Shown piece after piece: positions 53,116-61,832 of a DNA stretch of 64,000 nt; the first letter of the stretch is position 1, and the number at the start of each line of letters is the position of its first letter. Position numbers and translations under genes: made by a program. Below the pieces are notes generated by a model. That model was not told the origin of the DNA, searched no databases, and was given only the letters and a program-made list of their open reading frames with translations. Source of the DNA: Chelativorans sp. AA-79 (GTDB lineage: Bacteria; Pseudomonadota; Alphaproteobacteria; Rhizobiales; Rhizobiaceae); assembly GCF_029457495.1 (NCBI RefSeq), contig NZ_CP120361.1, positions 806,001 through 870,000 on the forward strand. Reading direction: 5' to 3'.

Positions 53116-53703
53116 TCAACCGTTCCCTTCGGGCAGATAGGTCGGCTTGCGGCTTTCGATCTCACGCAGCCAGCGTGCGGCAATGATGATGCCGGCGAGC
53201 ACATAGACCAGAGGGCAGGCCACCAGCATCATCAGTCCGGCAAGCTGCTGATCGGCGAGCAGCGCCTCAGGGGCGATGCGGCCGCCGAGGCAAAGCTCGG
53301 CCGCCCTGAGATAGAGCGAGCGCGGCGCGAAGGTCAGCAGCACGCCGAGCAGGCAGAAGAGCTTTCCGGTGAGGAGGAGGGCACCCAGCGCGCGCCAGCG
53401 CGCAGCCTCCGCCTCGTCGAGCACCGCTCTCCAGAACCACAGCGCGGCGGCGAAAAGCGAGAGATGCATCAGCACCTCTCCTCCAGTCACCGAGTAGGCG
53501 AAGGCCAGCGGCAGGGGGAGGTGCCAGACCCAGAGCAGCCCGACCTGCAGAGCCGCGGCCGGCCCGATCCACCGCGCATCGGGCGGCTTCACGCGGGGAG
53601 GGGCGACAAGACGCCAGGCGAGCACGAGCGCGGGGGCTGCGACATTCATCGCCAGGATGTGGACAGCCATGTGTTGGGCAAGGAACCCGCCGGTCTCCAA
53701 CAT
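53116..53703 (-). CDS. ctaG: Cytochrome oxidase assembly protein, CtaG/caa3 type, short form
   Basis: This 195-residue membrane protein has the CtaG_caa3 pattern (LAQHMAVHILAMNVAAPALV, DQQLAGLMMLVACPLVYVLAG), with about five helices. CtaG helps insert copper into the oxidase. It lacks the first two helices of the usual family. The frame is closed by a stop 78 bp before the ATG, with no other start codon between. There is no Shine-Dalgarno sequence, and the EcfG-type promoter almost touches the ATG, so the mRNA may be leaderless. It heads the oxidase operon. Confidence 0.82.
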   Translation of the reverse strand: MLETGGFLAQHMAVHILAMNVAAPALVLAWRLVAPPRVKPPDARWIGPAAALQVGLLWVWHLPLPLAFAYSVTGGEVLMHLSLFAAALWFWRAVLDEAEAARWRALGALLLTGKLFCLLGVLLTFAPRSLYLRAAELCLGGRIAPEALLADQQLAGLMMLVACPLVYVLAGIIIAARWLREIESRKPTYLPEGNG

Positions 53704-53712
53704 GATCCGGTG

Positions 53713-53738
53713 AACGGACGAAAGTCCCCACTTGTTCC
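53713..53738 (-). promoter_or_regulatory. EcfG-type promoter of the cytochrome oxidase operon
   Basis: On the minus strand GGAAC (53738-53734), a 17-nt spacer and CGTT (53716-53713) match the sigma-EcfG consensus exactly. The -10 ends only 9 bp before the ctaG ATG (53703), so transcription would begin at or just before the start codon. Confidence 0.68.
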
Positions 53739-53913
53739 AGACCCGTCGCGGAATTCCCTTTGCACGGCGGCGGCATCCTTACAGCAATTTAATAATCCGG
53801 TTGGTGAAATCAGGCTCAATATTGTCGTAGAAGAGACTTATGATAATTGCGTCGCGGCCATGGGGTTCGCACGCCCGCTCCGCGCCAGCCGCGGTTCTGA
53901 TCCGGAGAATCGA

Positions 53914-55074
53914 ATGTCCTGGTGGAAGCAGGCCCTCCTATGTTTCTTCATTCTCGCGGCCGCCGCCGGGGCCTGGTACCAGTTCTTCCCCGGGTCGCGC
54001 CAGATGGTGGCCGACCTGGGCCTGGTGCAGGCACCGGCCGAAGCCGCCCCCACGAGTGAGGATCGGCAAGGCGGCATGGCGCGCCGGCGCGGGGGCGGCA
54101 TGCAGGCCGCCATCGTCTCGGCCCCGGTCGCCAGCGCCACGATCAACGACCGCTTCACCGCCATCGGCAACGGCAAGGCGCTTCATACGGTCGCGGTCCG
54201 GCCCTATACGTCAGGCAGGCTGACGGAGATCCTCGTCGAACCAGGGGCCGAAGTGGAAGCGGGCGACGCCATCGCGCGGATGGATTCGGAATCCGAGCGC
54301 ATCGCCGTCGACCGCGCGCAGATCGCGCTCGACGATGCCCGCACGACGCTGGAGCGCGTCAACGCGCTGCGCTCTTCCAACACCGCCACCGCCGTCCAGC
54401 AAACGGAGGCCGAGCTTGCCGTTCGCAATGCCGAGCTCGCGCTGCGTGAAGCCACGCTGGCGCTCGAGCGGCGCGATATCGTGGCGCCCATCGGCGGCAC
54501 CGTCGGTATCCTGCCCGTCTCGCCGGGGGATTACGTCACCTCCTCCGACGAGATCGCCACCATCGCCGACCGCTCCCAGATCCTGGTCGATTTCTGGGTG
54601 CCCGAGCGCTTCGCGCGGCTTCTGGAGGTCGGCATGCCGCTTTGGGCGGAGTCGATCGCCCGCTCCGACGAGCGGTACGAGGGCACCGTCAGCGCCATCG
54701 ACAACGAGGTCGACACGGCAAGCCGCACCCTGCACGTGCAGGGCCGCATCGCGAACCCCGCCGATACGCTGCGTTCGGGCATGGCGTTCCGCGTCACCAT
54801 GCGCTTCCCGGGCGAGAGCTACCCGGCGGTGGATCCGCTCGCGGTGCAGTGGAGCACCGAAGGCGCCTATGTCTGGGTCGTGCGGGAAGGGGCTGCGCGG
54901 CGCCTGCCCGTGCGCATCATCCAGCGCAATTCCGACAGCATCCTGGTCGACGGGGTGTTCGCCGACGGCGACTATGTGGTGGTGGAAGGCGTGCATGCCG
55001 TGCGCGAAGGCCAGCCGATCGCCGTTGCGGGCAATGAAGAAGGCGCCGGCACGCCGCCTGCCCCCAGGGGCTGA
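53914..55074 (+). CDS. RND efflux periplasmic adaptor (membrane fusion protein)
   Basis: This 386-residue protein has an N-terminal membrane anchor (WWKQALLCFFILAAAAGAW) and a lipoyl-like half (YTSGRLTEILVEPGAEVEAGD). An alpha-hairpin rich in Ala/Glu is followed by the second half (APIGGTVGILPVSPGDYVTS) and the beta-barrel (VDFWVPERFARLLEVG). It links the RND pump to an outer-membrane channel, which is not encoded nearby. ATG at 53914 has GGAG 7 nt upstream. The pump gene follows after 14 bp. Confidence 0.92.
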   Translation: MSWWKQALLCFFILAAAAGAWYQFFPGSRQMVADLGLVQAPAEAAPTSEDRQGGMARRRGGGMQAAIVSAPVASATINDRFTAIGNGKALHTVAVRPYTSGRLTEILVEPGAEVEAGDAIARMDSESERIAVDRAQIALDDARTTLERVNALRSSNTATAVQQTEAELAVRNAELALREATLALERRDIVAPIGGTVGILPVSPGDYVTSSDEIATIADRSQILVDFWVPERFARLLEVGMPLWAESIARSDERYEGTVSAIDNEVDTASRTLHVQGRIANPADTLRSGMAFRVTMRFPGESYPAVDPLAVQWSTEGAYVWVVREGAARRLPVRIIQRNSDSILVDGVFADGDYVVVEGVHAVREGQPIAVAGNEEGAGTPPAPRG

Positions 55075-55088
55075 AAGGGACTGCGCGG

Positions 55089-58000
55089 ATGAGCCAGAAG
55101 GATATCGACAAGGCGGCGGACGGCATGACGGCGCTTTTCGTGCGCCGCCCGGTCTTCGCCTTCGTCGTCAACACGTTGATCGTGGTCGCGGGCCTGGCCG
55201 CTCTCTTCGGAGTGGAGGTACGCGAGCTTCCCGATGTCGACCGCCCGGTGATCTCCGTCTCCACCAATTTCGACGGGGCCGCCGCCGAAACCATCGATCG
55301 CGAGATCACCGCCACGATCGAGGGTGCGGTGGCGCGCGTCGCCGGTGTTTCGGCGATATCCTCCTCCTCATCCTTCGGTAGAAGCCGGGTCACCATCGAG
55401 TTCCGCGAGAGCGTCAATCTCGACACTGCCGCTTCGGATGTCCGCGACGCGGTGGGGCGCATCCAGAACCGGCTGCCCGACGACGCGGACAGCCCCGTCG
55501 TCGTCAAGACCGACGACAATGCCGACGCGATCATGCGCCTCGCCGTCACGTCCGACAGGATGAACGTGGAGGACATGACGCTCTATATCGACGACGAGAT
55601 CGTCGACAAGCTGGCGGCCGTGCCTGGTGTCGCCGACGTGCAGGTCTACGGCGATCGCACCAAGATCTTCCGCGTCGATATCGACCAGTCGCGGCTGGCA
55701 AGCCACGGGATGACCGTCGGCGATATCGGGACTGCGCTGGAGACGGTGGCCTTCGACAGTCCTGCCGGCTCGCTCACCAGCAGCACGCAGGACCTGATCG
55801 TGCGCGCCACCTCCTCCGTCACCACGCCGGCGGATATGGAGAACATCCAGCTTTCGCCGAATGTGCGGCTCGGCGACGTCGCCACCGTGACGCTCGGGCC
55901 CGACGACGGCGAGAGCCGTCTGCGCACCAATGGACGCGCGGGCATCGGTCTCGGCATCCTGCGCCAGGCGCAGTCGAACACGCTCGATATCTCCTCGGGC
56001 GTGAAGCAGGCGGTCGAGGACCTCAGGAAGACGATGCCCGAGGGCATGTCGATCCAGATCACCAGCGACGATGCGATCTTCATCAACGGGGCGATCCACG
56101 AAGTGGAGATCGCGCTGTTCATCTCCGTGACGATCGTGCTCCTCGTGATCTATCTCTTCCTGCGCGACTGGCGGGCGACGATCATTCCCGGCATCGCCAT
56201 TCCGGTCGCCCTCATCGGCACCGTCGCCGCGATCTATCTGGTGGGCTTCTCCGTCAATATCCTGACGCTGCTCGCCCTGGTGCTCGCCACCGGCCTCGTG
56301 GTGGACGACGCCATCGTCGTGCTGGAGAACATCGTGCGCCGGCGCAACCAGGGCATGGGGCCACGTGCGGCCGCCGTTCTCGGCACGCAAGAGGTGTTCT
56401 TCGCCGTCATCGCGACGACCGCCACGCTGGTCGCCGTCTTCGTGCCGCTCTCGTTCCTGCCCGGCCAGGCGGGCGGCCTTTTCCGCGAGTTCGGTTTCGT
56501 GCTCGCGTTCGCGGTGTTCCTCTCCTCGATCGTCGCGCTTTCGCTCTGCCCCATGCTCGCCTCGCGCATGCTCTCGTCCGGTGAGGCGGCGGAAGAAACA
56601 AGCGGCGGGCTTCTGGGGCGCTTGGGCGGGGGGCTTGCGGACCTTTACGCCCGCACGCTGCATTTCTGCCTCGATGCGCCCTCGGTGGTGATCCTGTTCT
56701 CGATCCTCTTTGCCGGTGCTGCCTATGGCGCGTTCGGGATGATCAAATCGGAGCTTACGCCGAGCGAGGACCGGGCGGTGGCGATGATGCGTGTCTCCGC
56801 GCCCCAGGGGGTGAGCCTGGATTATCTCGCCGGCAAGATGCGCGAGGTGGAGGCGACCATCCAGCCGCTGCGCGACAGCGGCGAAATCCGCACCACCTTC
56901 TCCATCACGGGGATGGGCGGCAGCACCAATAGCGGGTTCCTCATGATGGGCCTTGCCCCCTGGGAGGAGCGCGAGCGCTCCCAGCAGGAGATCATGGAGG
57001 ACATAAACGCGCGGGCGGCACGCATTCCGGGCGTGCGCGCCTTCGCCTTCCAGCCGAACAGCCTCGGTATCCGGGGCTCAGGAAGCGGCCTGCAATTCGC
57101 CATCGCGGGAAGCAACTACGAGCGGCTGACCGAGGCCGCCCTCGCGATCGTCGCGGATATGGAGAAGGATCCGCGCTTCGATCAGCCGCGCCTCTCGCAA
57201 GATGCCACCCAACCGCAGCTCAAGGTGGAGGTCGATCGCGACCGGGCGGCGGATCTCGGCATCAACATCAACGGTCTCGGCGAATCCATCCAGGCGCTGC
57301 TCGACGGGCGCAAGATCGCCGACCTGTTCATCGACGACAAGAGCTACGACGTGAAGCTCGTCTCCACGATGAATCCGATCAACGATCCGACGGACCTCGA
57401 GAACGTCTTCGTAAAGACCGGGGACGGTCGTTTCGTTCCGCTTGCCACGGTCACGTCCCTGCGCGAGGAGGCGGTACCGCCCTCCCTCAACCGCGAGCAG
57501 CAGATGCGCGTGGTGCGCATAACCTCCGCGCTCGCTGCGGACTTTCCGCTGGGCGACGCGCTCGAGCGGGCGGAGGAGATCGCCGCGCCTCACCTGCCGC
57601 CGGGCAGCCGCATCATTCCGCTTGCGGAGGCGGCGAGCCTCGGCGAGACCGGCAACAGCATGCTGACCGTCTTCGGCTTCGCGCTGGTCGTCATCCTGCT
57701 GGTCCTGGCGGCGCAGTTCGAGAGCTTCGTCAGCGCGATCATCATCATGGCCACCGTTCCGCTGGGACTTGCCTGCGCGGTGTTTGCGCTCATGCTCACC
57801 GGCACCAGCCTGAACGTCTATAGCCAGATCGGCCTGGTGCTCCTGGTCGGCATCATGGCCAAGAACGGCATCCTGGTCGTCGAATTCGCCAACCAGTTGA
57901 GGGATCGCGGGCTCAAGGTCCGCGAGGCCGTCGAGCAGGCGTCGCTCATTCGCCTCCGCCCCGTCATGATGACGATGATCTGCACTGTCGTCGGCGGTGT

Positions 58001-58214
58001 TCCCCTGGTGCTCGCCTCGGGCGCGGGTGCGGAGGCGCGCATTGCGCTCGGCTGGGTGATCGTGGGTGGGCTGGGCCTTTCGGCGCTCTCGACGCTCTAT
58101 CTCACCCCCGTCGCCTATCTTCTGCTCGGCCGTTTCATAACGCCGAAGGTGGAGGAGGAGGCGCGGCTGGAGCGCGAGCTTGCCAACGCAAGCTCGACCG
58201 CCAGGAAGACATAG
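55089..58214 (+). CDS. RND multidrug efflux permease
   Basis: This 1041-residue AcrB-type HAE1 transporter has two homologous halves with twelve membrane segments. The proton relay is present: adjacent Asp residues in TM4 (GLVVDDAIVVLEN, near 406-407) and Lys in TM10 (GIMAKNGILVVEFA). The porter domains and the ELPDVDRPVISV start are typical. Substrates are unknown. No local regulator gene is adjacent. Confidence 0.95.
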   Translation: MSQKDIDKAADGMTALFVRRPVFAFVVNTLIVVAGLAALFGVEVRELPDVDRPVISVSTNFDGAAAETIDREITATIEGAVARVAGVSAISSSSSFGRSRVTIEFRESVNLDTAASDVRDAVGRIQNRLPDDADSPVVVKTDDNADAIMRLAVTSDRMNVEDMTLYIDDEIVDKLAAVPGVADVQVYGDRTKIFRVDIDQSRLASHGMTVGDIGTALETVAFDSPAGSLTSSTQDLIVRATSSVTTPADMENIQLSPNVRLGDVATVTLGPDDGESRLRTNGRAGIGLGILRQAQSNTLDISSGVKQAVEDLRKTMPEGMSIQITSDDAIFINGAIHEVEIALFISVTIVLLVIYLFLRDWRATIIPGIAIPVALIGTVAAIYLVGFSVNILTLLALVLATGLVVDDAIVVLENIVRRRNQGMGPRAAAVLGTQEVFFAVIATTATLVAVFVPLSFLPGQAGGLFREFGFVLAFAVFLSSIVALSLCPMLASRMLSSGEAAEETSGGLLGRLGGGLADLYARTLHFCLDAPSVVILFSILFAGAAYGAFGMIKSELTPSEDRAVAMMRVSAPQGVSLDYLAGKMREVEATIQPLRDSGEIRTTFSITGMGGSTNSGFLMMGLAPWEERERSQQEIMEDINARAARIPGVRAFAFQPNSLGIRGSGSGLQFAIAGSNYERLTEAALAIVADMEKDPRFDQPRLSQDATQPQLKVEVDRDRAADLGININGLGESIQALLDGRKIADLFIDDKSYDVKLVSTMNPINDPTDLENVFVKTGDGRFVPLATVTSLREEAVPPSLNREQQMRVVRITSALAADFPLGDALERAEEIAAPHLPPGSRIIPLAEAASLGETGNSMLTVFGFALVVILLVLAAQFESFVSAIIIMATVPLGLACAVFALMLTGTSLNVYSQIGLVLLVGIMAKNGILVVEFANQLRDRGLKVREAVEQASLIRLRPVMMTMICTVVGGVPLVLASGAGAEARIALGWVIVGGLGLSALSTLYLTPVAYLLLGRFITPKVEEEARLERELANASSTARKT

Positions 58215-58328
58215 CCTTCAAACGCGGGATGACATCACGCGTTCAACGCTGTATCTGTGCGCGCATTTTGTAGGCAGCCGCCGAAACCCGTGGCCTGCCA
58301 AGCGTAGAACGGAGCGCGATCATTGTCC

Positions 58329-58814
58329 ATGAAGGCGGTAGCAATCGAGGAAGCGTTGGCTCTCGTCGGCAAGGAGGTCGGCGTATCCAACTGGCGCACC
58401 GTCTCCCAGGAGATGATCGACCAGTTCGCCTCCGCGACGGATGACCACCAGTTCATCCACACGGACCCCGAGCGGGCCGCCGAGGAGACGCCCTATGGCG
58501 GCACGATCGCGCATGGCTTCCTGACGCTCTCGCTCCTGTCGACACTGATCTTCGAAGCCGTTCCCCCGCTGGAAGGCGTTTCGATGGGCATGAATTTCGG
58601 CTTCGACCGCGTGCGCTTCCTCAATCCCGTAAAGTCCGGGGCCCGCATACGCGCCCGGTTCGTGCTGGCGCATATGAAGGTCCGCCCATCCGGGATCGTC
58701 GAGACGCATTACGACGTCACGATCGAGATCGAGGAGAGCGTAAAGCCCGCGCTCACAGCCCGATGGCTAACCCTGGCGCTGCCTTCCGAGCTTCCCGGCC
58801 AGACAGCCGCGTGA
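58329..58814 (+). CDS. MaoC-family (R)-specific enoyl-CoA hydratase
   Basis: This 161-residue hot-dog-fold protein has the hydratase site D-x4-H as ATDDHQFIHTDPERAA and GGTIAHGFLTLSLLS. It hydrates trans-2-enoyl-CoA or a similar thioester. ATG at 58329 is chosen; a TTG two codons upstream is possible. It precedes an SDR gene by 181 bp on the same strand, and the two may act on related acyl or hydroxyacyl substrates. Confidence 0.88.
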   Translation: MKAVAIEEALALVGKEVGVSNWRTVSQEMIDQFASATDDHQFIHTDPERAAEETPYGGTIAHGFLTLSLLSTLIFEAVPPLEGVSMGMNFGFDRVRFLNPVKSGARIRARFVLAHMKVRPSGIVETHYDVTIEIEESVKPALTARWLTLALPSELPGQTAA

Positions 58815-58995
58815 GAAGACAGCCGGCAACCATTCTCCCGTTCAGCGGTTTCTTGACTGTGGCGGAGCAAACCGTGAAAAGACCCGGCGGGGACGAGTCT
58901 GGTGGCGCACCAACTCCTTGGGGAAGATGAAAAAAGACAGGGCCGCGGCCGATGGTCGTCGCAGGCCGTACGAGGATTTGGAGCGAGAGGGCTGA

Positions 58996-59772
58996 ATGGA
59001 GGCTTTTGAGGGGCTGACGGTGCTTCTGACGGGCGCTGCTGGCGGTTTTGGAAGATGCTTGGCACGCAGGCTCGCCGGCCAGGGAGCGCGGCTCGTGCTT
59101 TCCGACCTGAAGGAAGAGCCGCTGAGGGAGCTTGCCGACTCGCTCGAAACCGAGACGGCGATCCTCGCCGGCGACATCGCGGAAGAAGTGCTCTCCGAAA
59201 ACCTCGTCGCGCTTGCGCAGGAACGCTTCGGCGGGCTGGATGTGGCCATCAACAATGCCGGCATCGCGCAAGCTTTCGTGAAGCTGCACCTCATCCCCTC
59301 CGAAGAGGCGCGCCGGGTGATCGACGTCGACCTGATGGGCGTCTTCTACGCGATGAAGCACCAACTGCCCGTTATGGAGCGCCAGTACAGGCGCGACAAG
59401 CGGCGCAGCGCGATCGTCAATGTCGCCTCGGTAGCGGGGCTTGCCGGCGCGCCGCGGCTTGCCGCCTATTCGGCGGCCAAGCACGGCGTGATCGGCTTTA
59501 CGCGCACCGCCGCCGCCGAATATGCCGGCAAAGGGGTGCGGATCAATGCGGTCTGTCCCTCCTACGCGCGCACCGAGATGGTGACCGGCGTGCTCAAGAT
59601 GTCACCCGCCAGGGCAAAGCACGCGGAGGCAGGGCTGACACGCGGCGTGCCCATGAAGCGCCTCGGCGAAGTGGAGGAGGTGGTGGAAGTCATCCTGTTC
59701 GCCGCGAATCCCAACAACAGCTTCATGACGGGGCAAGCGCTGGCTGCCGATGGCGGTGTGACGGCGATCTAG
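58996..59772 (+). CDS. Short-chain dehydrogenase/reductase
   Basis: This 258-residue classical SDR has the cofactor motif LTGAAGGFGRCLA, NNAG, the catalytic Ser/Tyr/Lys (VASVAGLAGAPRLAAYSAAKHG) and a terminal LAADGGVTAI. Substrate is not predictable. The stop TAG is formed at the junction with the IS630 element: its TA is the target site and the G is the first base of the element. The coding length was not changed by insertion, because the right flank also begins TAG. Confidence 0.9.
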   Translation: MEAFEGLTVLLTGAAGGFGRCLARRLAGQGARLVLSDLKEEPLRELADSLETETAILAGDIAEEVLSENLVALAQERFGGLDVAINNAGIAQAFVKLHLIPSEEARRVIDVDLMGVFYAMKHQLPVMERQYRRDKRRSAIVNVASVAGLAGAPRLAAYSAAKHGVIGFTRTAAAEYAGKGVRINAVCPSYARTEMVTGVLKMSPARAKHAEAGLTRGVPMKRLGEVEEVVEVILFAANPNNSFMTGQALAADGGVTAI

Positions 59773-60817
59773 AGCGGTTCCGGTTGTGTCTGAATCGAAG
59801 GGGGATTCCGATTTCGGAGGTTTTGTGATTCAAGATGCTGGCTGGAGTGGAGGCCAGCATGGGATGACGCGACCTCTTTCGAATGATCTGCGTGAACGTG
59901 TTGTTGGGGCGGTCGAGGCCGGCGAGAGCTGCCGGTCGGTGGCGGCTCGTTTCGGCGTTGCCGTCTCGTCGGCGGTGAAGTGGTCTCAGCGCTACCGTGC
60001 GAGCGGGTCTGTGGCGCCGGGCAAGATGGGCGGGCACCGCAAGCGCGTGCTGGAGCCGCACCGTGCCTTCATCGCCGAGCGGATCAGCCAGACGCCGCAT
60101 CTGTCGCTGCACAAGCTGAAGGAAGAGCTGGCGGCGCGCGGCGTGAAGGTGTCGCACGATACGGTGTGGCGGTTCCTGCGCCGCGAGGGGCTTCGGTTCA
60201 AAAAACGCTGTTCGCCCTTGAGCAGGCTCGTGCCGACATCGCCCGCCGGCGGCAACGCTGGCGTTCTTGGCAGTCCGGTCTCGATCCGACACGGCTGGTG
60301 TTCATCGACGAGACCTGGATCAAGACCAACATGGCGCCGCTGCGGGGCTGGGGACCACGCGGCAAGCGCCTGCGCGGCTTTGCCCCGCACGGCCACTGGC
60401 GCACGCTGACCTTCCTCGGCGCTTTGCGCCATGACCGGCTGACGGCGCCTTGCGTCTTCGATGGACCGATCAACGGCCAGTGCTTCCGCGCCTATGTCGA
60501 GCAGCAGCTCGTGCCGGTGCTTGAACCGGGCGACATCGTCGTCATGGACAATCTCGGCTCGCACAAGTCGGCCGCCGTCCGGCAGATGATCAAAGCCGCC
60601 GGCGCAAGGCTCTGGTATCTGCCCCCATACTCGCCCGACCTCAATCCGATCGAGCAGGCCTTCGCCAAGATCAAGCATTGGATGCGCGCGGCTCAGAAGC
60701 GGACCATCGAGGAGACATGGCGGCACATCGGCGGCCTCGTCTCCTTAATCCAGCCCAGTGAATGCAGCAACTACTTCGTCAATGCAGGATACGCTTCCGT
60801 CAAAACCTGAAAGGCTC
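59772..60817 (+). mobile_element. IS630-family insertion sequence, about 1046 bp
   Basis: The element is bounded by imperfect inverted ends (22 of about 29 positions match, including the flanking CTA), beginning GAGCGGTTCCGG at the left and ending in GCTC at the right. TA dinucleotides at 59770-59771 and 60818-60819 are the expected target duplication. It contains one transposase in two frames. It interrupts a palindromic intergenic repeat right at the SDR stop codon. Confidence 0.85.
59864..60810 (+). CDS. IS630 transposase read through a -1 frameshift
   Basis: The first frame (from 59864) encodes the helix-turn-helix part ([34 protein letters not shown]). It goes out of frame after RFKK, at an A6 run (60200-60205) typical of IS630 slippage. 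Moving one base back joins [16 protein letters not shown] and the DDE domain: [11 protein letters not shown] (D), [11 protein letters not shown] (D) and [18 protein letters not shown] (E). The catalytic acids are all intact, so the element is probably active. A programmed -1 frameshift is likelier than a decayed gene because nothing else is broken. Confidence 0.85.
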
Positions 60818-60922
60818 TAGAGCAATTCCAGGAAAAGTGGAAACCGGTTTTCCGTCCGGGATTGCGTAAAATCAAAAACCTAGATCATTTCAGTGTTTCC
60901 AGGAAACGCTGAAATGATCTAG
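60818..60922. repeat. Palindromic intergenic repeat interrupted by the IS element
   Basis: Two palindromes are joined. 60821-60867 is an imperfect AATTCC-AGGAAAA/TTTTCC-GGGATT structure of the Rhizobiales repeat type. 60880-60922 is a 43-nt near-perfect palindrome (21-bp stem, single-base centre, one mismatch). The IS lies at its left edge (TAGAGCAATTCC). It could also serve as terminator for the flanking convergent genes. Confidence 0.75.
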
Positions 60923-60932
60923 GCACGCAAGC

Positions 60933-61286
<354 letters not shown>

Positions 61287-61832
61287 CTAACCGTTCTCCC
61301 GTGCCGCTTTCTCCAGAAGGCTGAAGACATAGTCGGAGAAGGACCGCCAACATTCAATGCGAAAAGCGTCCTGGCGCGTGCGCCACAGCACGATTTCAGC
61401 CTTGGCGAAAACGGTGCGCGACGCGGCGCCCACCGGAAAGCGATCGAGCGAAAGGTCCTGCGGGCACCCGGAATTCAGCACTTCCTCCGAGCGCGGGCCG
61501 GAGACGAGAATTGCGGTATTCCGGTGAGAGATGTCGACGGCCGAGTGGAGCACATCTGCCTTGGCGCAGATGGTCGTGAGATCCGCCGCCCCGTCATCGA
61601 TCACCAGCCACTCGTCGGGGCCGAGCCAGAGCGCCGCGCGCGCACCATTGGCCGCGGCGGATCTGGGCCGCTGCGACAGCTCGATGGCCAGCGCTCCGGA
61701 CAGGGCCTGGAGCGAAGCCTGCGGTGCGCGCAGCGAGAGGCGGCTTGCAGGCGCGGCGTGCGCGAGCGATATGCCGTCTCCCTCATAGGCGCGGCCCTCG
61801 AGTGCGGAGATGCGGCGGGCGGTCTCAGCCAT
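61287..61832 (-). CDS. soxG: Sarcosine oxidase gamma subunit
   Basis: This 181-residue protein matches SoxG of heterotetrameric sarcosine oxidase, with WLGPDEWLVIDDGA, VDISHRNTAILVSGP and TRQDAFRIECWRSFSDYVF. The family relates to the GcvT fold and helps the alpha subunit. Its ATG overlaps the soxA stop by 8 bp, so translation is coupled. It is the last gene of the operon read from beyond the window's right edge. Confidence 0.92.
   Translation of the reverse strand: MAETARRISALEGRAYEGDGISLAHAAPASRLSLRAPQASLQALSGALAIELSQRPRSAAANGARAALWLGPDEWLVIDDGAADLTTICAKADVLHSAVDISHRNTAILVSGPRSEEVLNSGCPQDLSLDRFPVGAASRTVFAKAEIVLWRTRQDAFRIECWRSFSDYVFSLLEKAARENG

Noticed and set aside
59864..60409. Transposase counted as two separate genes or as a dead pseudogene
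   Set aside because: The frames join exactly at an A6 slippery run and all catalytic residues are intact, so programmed frameshifting is the simpler reading.
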